Assembly: GCF_043678055.1 (NCBI RefSeq)
Contig: NZ_JBHEQA010000001.1
Location: 2,055,563 to 2,119,562 of the forward strand
Direction: 5' to 3'
Length of the DNA stretch: 64,000 nt
Origin: Spongiimicrobium salis
GTDB taxonomy: Bacteria; Bacteroidota; Bacteroidia; Flavobacteriales; Flavobacteriaceae
Positions 60,277 through 64,000 of this stretch are shown here, in pieces. How positions within the stretch are numbered: the first letter of the stretch is position 1; each line of letters opens with the position of its first letter. The position numbers and the translations under genes were made by a program. Below the pieces are notes generated by a model. The model ran no database searches. It had not been told where the DNA came from and was given only the letters and a program-made list of their open reading frames with translations.

Positions 60277-60810
60277 ATGATAGAGATGAAAAAGTTGATA
60301 GTCGTAACCCATCCGAATTTAGAAGAATCTAAGGTTAATAATTCATGGATTAATGAATTAAAAAAGCATCCTGACGATTTTGTGATCCACTCATTATATG
60401 ACAACTATCCAAATCTTGACTTCAATATTGTGGAAGAACAGAATTTGCTGTTAGCTCATGATGAAATAATTTTTCAGTTTCCGTTCCACTGGTTTAGCAC
60501 ACCATTCGCATTAAAAAAATATGTAGATGAAGTACTTACCTACGGCTGGGCTTTTGGTCCTGATGGAGACAAACTAAAAGACAAAAAAATCCACTTTGCC
60601 GTTTCTACAGGAGGTAAAGAGGAATCTTACAATTCTACCTCGGCAATTAGTGTACCTGACTTATTAAACGATTTCAAATTAACCTTTCAATATTGTGGTT
60701 GTATCGTTGATAAGCTTCACGTTTTCTATAGTGCAATGTTCGATCCTTCTGAGCAATCAATACAAGAAAATACAAGAGAGTATATAAATACATTCAAACA
60801 AAACCTATAA
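60277..60810 (+). CDS. NAD(P)H-dependent oxidoreductase, flavodoxin-like fold (KefF/MdaB type)
   Basis: A 177-residue flavodoxin_2-type quinone reductase. Motifs: VVTHPNLEESKVN (phosphate loop), IIFQFPFHWFSTPFALKKYVDEVLTYGWAFG (flavin- and quinone-binding) and FAVSTGGKEESYN. It would reduce quinones with NAD(P)H by two electrons. ATG at 60277 or 60286 both fit. It is followed 14 bp later by the RidA gene. Confidence 0.9.
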   Translation: MIEMKKLIVVTHPNLEESKVNNSWINELKKHPDDFVIHSLYDNYPNLDFNIVEEQNLLLAHDEIIFQFPFHWFSTPFALKKYVDEVLTYGWAFGPDGDKLKDKKIHFAVSTGGKEESYNSTSAISVPDLLNDFKLTFQYCGCIVDKLHVFYSAMFDPSEQSIQENTREYINTFKQNL

Positions 60811-60824
60811 TCAGGAAAAAAACA

Positions 60825-61304
60825 GTGAGAGTTTTAGCAATTATATTATTAACAATTGGGTCTGTAACGGCACAAAATAAAAACGATAAACAAATGGAAG
60901 AAAGGGCAGAAAAAACAGAGTACTTTCAATTAAGATCAAAAGAAGTAGAAAATGGATTTGGATATTCATTTGCAATAAAAATTGGGAATCATATTAAAGC
61001 TTCTGGGGCAGTCAGTATGGATGCCTCTGGGAAACCCACAGCAGTAGGCGATTATGCGCAGCAAATGAAAAATTGTTATGCAGATATACGAAAAATGCTA
61101 GAACATTATGGGTGTACGTTTGACGATATTATTGTTGAAAATGTATATACAACAGATATGGCAGCATTTATGGCTAATTTAGAATATCGAAAATCATTAT
61201 ATACAGAAAATCAATATCCAAAATCGACTTGGTTAGGCGTTAAAGAATTGGCCTTGCCTGAGTTTATGATTGAAATAGAAGTTGAGGTTTATAAATCAGA
61301 ATAA
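60825..61304 (+). CDS. Secreted RidA-family protein
   Basis: A 159-residue protein beginning with GTG at 60825 and a signal peptide (MRVLAIILLTIGSVTAQ). The RidA fold follows (HIKASGAVSMDASGKPTAVGDYAQQMKNCYADIRKMLEHYGCTFDDIIVENVYTTDM, TWLGVKELALPEFMIEIEVEV). Cytosolic RidA proteins deaminate reactive enamines; an exported one is unusual, and the Arg of the active site is not evident, so activity is uncertain. Confidence 0.83.
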   Translation: MRVLAIILLTIGSVTAQNKNDKQMEERAEKTEYFQLRSKEVENGFGYSFAIKIGNHIKASGAVSMDASGKPTAVGDYAQQMKNCYADIRKMLEHYGCTFDDIIVENVYTTDMAAFMANLEYRKSLYTENQYPKSTWLGVKELALPEFMIEIEVEVYKSE

Positions 61305-61328
61305 CACTTCTCTCTTATTGAAGACTTA

Positions 61329-62213
61329 ATGATATTAAAAATGAGTAGCGAGAATTTAAATTTAATTAACGGTGAGAAATTGGTCTCACCGTTAATTACA
61401 GCTGACGAATTAAATAATATTATAGGGGAACCTAATGTTAAAATATTCGACGTAAGAGGAATTTGGGGAACAAAGCCAACTTCACTTTATCATGAATATG
61501 TAGAAGGACATATACCTACGGCAAAATTCCTTGACTGGAGAAAAGAGTTTATAGAAAAAGATGTTGTACCCAGCTTGGCACAAATATCATCATTGAAAGA
61601 AGCAAAACAATCTTTTAGAGACTTAGGTATTGATAAAGAAGATAAAATAATCCTTTATGATAATTACCAACATATGTTTGCTGGTAGAATATGGTGGGCA
61701 ATGCGCTATTGGGGTTTTGGGAATGTACAAGTTTTAAATGGAGGATTTAATTATTGGCAAGAACAAGGCTTCTCTGTTTCTAAAAAAATAGCAAAAACTG
61801 CAAAAGGTACATTTGATCCAAAGCCTCAATATCATTTGAGAAAATCTCTTGAAGATTTCATAGCTGAAAAGGGTAATTCATGTGTTTTGGATGGACGTGG
61901 TAAAGCAGGTTACAACGGAAAATCTGATGATCCTAGAACCGGTCATATTCCCGGAGCAATTAGCGCTGCATATAATTCGTTCTTAGATAAAAACACAGGA
62001 CTTTTTCTTGAAACTCCTGAGATTACTGAATTATTTAACAGAACGATTCCTTATTGGCAAACTAAAAAAATAATTTGCTCTTGTGGCTCTGGTTATTCAG
62101 GTACAATTGCAATGCTGGCTTTGGCAAGCTTAGGAATTGAATCTAGTTTATTTGATGGATCATTTAGCGTTTGGAAGCTTGACCCAGCTAGACCAATAGT
62201 GCAATCCCTTTAA
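61329..62213 (+). CDS. Two-domain sulfurtransferase (rhodanese / mercaptopyruvate type)
   Basis: A 294-residue protein with two rhodanese domains. The first (about 20-140; KIFDVRGIW, HIPTAKFLDW, NYQHMFAGRIWWAMRYWG) is inactive; the second (about 165-290; CVLDGRGKAGYNG, GHIPGAIS, KIICSCGSGYSGTIAML) carries the catalytic Cys in CSCGSGYSGT. ATG at 61329 or 61341. It transfers sulfur from thiosulfate or 3-mercaptopyruvate to a thiophilic acceptor. Last intact gene of cassette 8. Confidence 0.9.
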   Translation: MILKMSSENLNLINGEKLVSPLITADELNNIIGEPNVKIFDVRGIWGTKPTSLYHEYVEGHIPTAKFLDWRKEFIEKDVVPSLAQISSLKEAKQSFRDLGIDKEDKIILYDNYQHMFAGRIWWAMRYWGFGNVQVLNGGFNYWQEQGFSVSKKIAKTAKGTFDPKPQYHLRKSLEDFIAEKGNSCVLDGRGKAGYNGKSDDPRTGHIPGAISAAYNSFLDKNTGLFLETPEITELFNRTIPYWQTKKIICSCGSGYSGTIAMLALASLGIESSLFDGSFSVWKLDPARPIVQSL

Positions 62214-62333
62214 ATTTATGAGAAGTGGTGATGAGGGAACTTTATGTACGATATATGATTATCTCGGTTGAGATAGAAAAAATTGCGGATATCCAATTTC
62301 AAAAAGAAAAATAACTTATAATAAAAAAATGAA

Positions 62334-62556
62334 AAACGTAATAGGAATAGATAAAAAAAAGCTGGAGAGCTCAATAAAAAATTAAATCAACTGTTGACAG
62401 ACTATCAGCTGTTTTTATCAAAATTTTAGAGAACTACATTGGAATATCAAAGGAAGAAAATTCTTTGAGTTACATTTAAAGTTAGAATAGTTTTATAATA
62501 ATGCTGTTATCAAAACAGATGAAATAGCCGAAAGAATATTAACATTAGAAAGAGAG
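62334..62556 (+). pseudogene. Dps-family ferritin pseudogene, truncated by recombination
   Basis: The ATG at 62334 opens MKNVIGIDKKKLESSIK, then the frame shifts to KLNQLLTDYQLF and again to YQNFRELHWNIKGRKFFELHLKLE, with an in-frame TAG, and on to FYNNAVIKTDEIAERILTLER. The ELHWNIKG.KFFELH and D.IAERIL blocks are the ferroxidase-site helices of Dps proteins. After about 75 residues the homology stops at 62554, where a copy of the end of cassette 7 begins. Dead and chimeric. Confidence 0.8.
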
Positions 62557-62721
62557 TATTGTTGCTTATTATCAAAGAAGTACGAAATAAAAACTGTCTC
62601 TAACAAGGTATAAAAGCAATAGCGATTCGGGAGCAAACTCGAACCGCTATTGCTTTTAAATAAGTATATTGTAACACGAAAGACTAGTGCAATTATTCCG
62701 CTACTGCTCTTATACTAACCG
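62554..62721 (+). repeat. 168-bp copy of the end of cassette 7
   Basis: Corresponds base for base in length to 59411-59578: the last 37 coding bases of PEBP gene 2, the GTCTCTAAC arm, the palindrome and the final G. Several substitutions lie in the central hairpin, where both arms changed together (AATAGCG with CGCTATT). Confidence 0.85.
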
Positions 62722-62730
62722 TTACCATAC
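62596..62730 (+). repeat. Cassette-end palindrome 8 (attC-like), mismatched to its cassette
   Basis: Outer arm GTCTCTAAC (62596-62604), inner arms GTATAAAAGC and GCTCTTATAC, G|TT at 62721. The arm is not complementary to GTTACTACT at the start of cassette 8 (4 of 9 bases) but is to the start of cassette 7, consistent with the palindrome having come from cassette 7. Confidence 0.75.
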
Positions 62731-62739
62731 ATTTCCGAG

Positions 62740-63216
62740 ATGACGAAAAAACAAAGACAAATATTCTATCCAACAATTTTCTTTATTGGAATATTTTCAA
62801 TGTATTTTCAAATACAGATTTTTCGAAATACAATCATTAATTGGTTAATTCCAGCGTTAATAATCACTGTATTCGGAATCACAGCGTACGGAATTGATTT
62901 TCGGAATTTTAAAAACACGTACTTCCACTATAAAACCATAAAATTATATGCTTTGATAAATTATTTTATTGGATTTGGATTTATAGCTTGTTCTACTTTC
63001 ATGTTTATGAATTATCACTTCGCTAACCTAAAAAGCAAAAAGGAATCCTATAAAATTGTTGAACGGACTTTTATTCGAGGTGGAACAAAATACAGAATTG
63101 GAGAAGAGCAACCTGTCTTTACAATAAATTACAAAGGAATTAAGAAAGATTTGGTATTTAAACACCAATATTTTGACAAAATGAATCAATATAAAATTGT
63201 CGAATTGGAAACCTGA
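62740..63216 (+). CDS. Cassette 9 protein: membrane protein of unknown function
   Basis: A 158-residue protein with three membrane helices (about 10-24, 34-52, 72-91) and a soluble C-terminal tail of about 65 residues (KESYKIVERTFIRGGTKYRIGEEQPVFTINYKGIKKDLVF), which looks like a small beta-domain. No family recognised. The ATG is 18 bases inside the cassette. Confidence 0.65.
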   Translation: MTKKQRQIFYPTIFFIGIFSMYFQIQIFRNTIINWLIPALIITVFGITAYGIDFRNFKNTYFHYKTIKLYALINYFIGFGFIACSTFMFMNYHFANLKSKKESYKIVERTFIRGGTKYRIGEEQPVFTINYKGIKKDLVFKHQYFDKMNQYKIVELET

Positions 63217-63268
63217 AATGGCCTATTTGGATTTGACATTTTAGAAAACAAAAAACTGAATTAAAACA

Positions 63269-63342
63269 TATGGTAACAACGTATATGAAATCAGAGCTCC
63301 CTGCGGGATGCTACGCTTCATATATAAAGACCGTTGTAAATA
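63269..63342 (+). repeat. Cassette-end palindrome 9 (attC-like, short form)
   Basis: TATGGTAAC (63269-63277) is the reverse complement of GTTACCATA that opens cassette 9. AAC spacer, inner arms GTATATGAA (63281-63289) and TTCATATAT (63317-63325), AAAGACC spacer, G|TT at 63333. Confidence 0.8.
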
Positions 63343-63352
63343 ATATGAAAAA

Positions 63353-63736
63353 ATGAGATACTTATTTTTAACTTTAGTTCTAATATTTTTACTTCAAAGT
63401 TGTAAAAACTCAATGTCCAATAAAGTTGACTTGGTTTATGAAGATGGAAATAAAAAGATTGAGATAGAAATTGAAAATGGAATGGATTTCTTAACTTATA
63501 ATGAACCAAGCAAAACCAACTTTATAGTAACCAATATTAATCCAATAAACCTAAGAATACTTGGGCCTGGAATTACTATTCTTGGAACCAACAATGATAA
63601 AACAGCGATGAGAACTGAAATAAAAGTGCCTACAAATTATTTGGAAAGTGACACTCTGAATATAAAGGTTTGGTATGATAATAATGATAACAAAAAGAGG
63701 TGTGAATTTAAAATCCCTGTTAAGAAATCAGAATAA
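63353..63736 (+). CDS. Cassette 10 protein: lipoprotein of unknown function
   Basis: A 127-residue protein with a lipoprotein signal (LTLVLIFLLQSC, lipobox Cys near residue 17). The mature part is probably all-beta (KIEIEIENGMDFLTYNEPSKTNFIVTNINPINLRILGPGITILG), reminiscent of an immunoglobulin-like fold. No family recognised. An ATG-AAA-AAA-TGA mini-frame at 63344 overlaps its start. Single gene of cassette 10. Confidence 0.65.
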   Translation: MRYLFLTLVLIFLLQSCKNSMSNKVDLVYEDGNKKIEIEIENGMDFLTYNEPSKTNFIVTNINPINLRILGPGITILGTNNDKTAMRTEIKVPTNYLESDTLNIKVWYDNNDNKKRCEFKIPVKKSE

Positions 63737-63741
63737 AATAC

Positions 63742-63935
63742 TATTTACAACAAAGGCTATAATTCAGTGCTAAATCTTTAGCTAAAAGAATATTTACTAC
63801 TTTTAATAAAAAACACGCTCTGAAGAAATGATTTCGTCACGCAGCTTGCTTCGCAGGCCAGAGGTAAAGGCCGACGCTTTTCGCTCACCAAGCCTCCAAA
63901 CACGCACCAAATCATAGCCGAGACCGTTACCAGCA
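63742..63935 (+). repeat. Cassette-end palindrome 10 (attC-like, long form)
   Basis: TATTTACAAC (63742-63751) is the reverse complement of GTTGTAAATA that opens cassette 10. AAA spacer, inner arms GGCTAT (63755-63760) and ATAGCC (63914-63919), GAGACC spacer, G|TT at 63926. Confidence 0.8.
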
Positions 63936-63966
63936 ATATTTTTTAATCTTAATTATTTTAGTAAAA

Positions 63967-64000
63967 ATGAGAGCAAAAATTACAATTTTTAATCTTTTAG
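63967..64000 (+). CDS. Cassette 11 gene, N-terminal fragment
   Basis: An ATG at 63967 opens MRAKITIFNLL before the window ends. It lies 40 bases after the cassette start, in the position expected for a cassette gene. Too short to identify. Confidence 0.45.
   Translation, partial: MRAKITIFNLL

Larger units (their letters stand above)
51159..64000 (+). mobile_element. Integron-like gene-cassette array, ten complete cassettes and the start of an eleventh
   Basis: Cassette limits, each beginning TT after a G: 51159-51895, 51896-52819, 52820-53701, 53702-54438, 54439-55711, 55712-56506, 56507-59578, 59579-62721, 62722-63333, 63334-63926, and 63927 onward. All genes run on the plus strand and each cassette ends in a palindrome. 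The opening 9-10 bases of nine cassettes are the reverse complement of the opening bases of their own terminal palindrome, as for integron cassettes that existed as circles. No recombinase gene is in the window, so on present evidence this resembles a cluster of attC sites lacking an integrase. Confidence 0.8.

Noticed and set aside
51159..63935. The palindromes as insertion-sequence ends or REP-type repeats
   Set aside because: No transposase genes are present, no target duplications flank the units, and the arms match the start of the same unit rather than a constant terminal sequence. REP elements would not predict unit-specific complementarity.
51159..63935. Assignment to a classical class 1-type integron
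   Set aside because: No intI gene and no GTTRRRY consensus; several cores (GTTGTGC, GTTGGCA) violate it. Only the general logic is shared.

Overview
The window reads as chromosomal DNA of a member of Bacteroidota, most likely a marine Flavobacteriaceae. Supporting signs are SusC-like TonB-dependent receptors, a type IX secretion type B C-terminal domain, Bacteroidota-restricted families (DUF3127, DUF3098, DUF4199, DUF4301, double-glycine peptide leaders), an L21 protein with a lysine/alanine-rich tail, and promoters with the TAnnTTTG -7 element of this phylum. No rRNA, tRNA or CRISPR array was recognised by eye.

Positions 1 to about 51,060 are ordinary core genome on both strands. In order they hold a paired M16 protease operon; rplU-rpmA; a TonB receptor/LytTR operon; a secreted protein with a possible caspase-like dyad and an MG2/plug protein; two double-glycine leader peptides; a reductase and ahcY; a phosphopantetheinyl transferase; a thiamine-binding protein-pnuC-nadR-DUF4301 operon; a cluster of small PepSY-like secreted proteins beside an NtrC-type regulator and a convergent hybrid kinase; and a thiamine receptor under a TPP riboswitch. 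Then come greA, a HIT protein, an AraC regulator with a peroxiredoxin and a probable operator, a metallo-hydrolase, a two-gene kinase operon, flavin reductase, DUF3127, aat, tag, a TonB-like protein, the ftsX-DUF3098-uppP-truB operon, a type IX-exported adhesin-like protein, a UbiA prenyltransferase, leuS, a SemiSWEET, ald and a zinc metallopeptidase.

From 51,159 to the right edge the style changes completely. The DNA is AT-rich, every gene is on the plus strand, and genes are separated by long imperfect palindromes. I read this as an integron-like gene-cassette array with ten complete cassettes and the start of an eleventh. Each cassette begins with TT just after a G. In nine of ten cassettes the first 9-10 bases (counted from that G) are the reverse complement of the bases that open the palindrome at the cassette's own far end, as expected if each cassette once circularised. 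Inside each palindrome a second arm pair (GGCTAT/ATAGCC, TTGTAT/ATACAA, GTATAT/ATATAC and others) covaries. The cores do not fit the classical GTTRRRY rule and the complementarity is 10 rather than 7 bp. No integrase is visible in the window.

The array shows its own history. Cassettes 1 and 4 are identical 737-bp copies with breakpoints at the predicted G|TT. Cassettes 7 and 8 are unusual 3-kb multigene cassettes. Cassette 7 carries an AraC regulator, a maleate-isomerase-like enzyme and two PEBP genes, each PEBP gene preceded by the same 21-bp-period operator and promoter. Cassette 8 is the only one whose two ends do not match, and it ends in a Dps pseudogene spliced to a 168-bp copy of the end of cassette 7. 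The complementarity rule and the sequence junction therefore identify the same cassette as chimeric.
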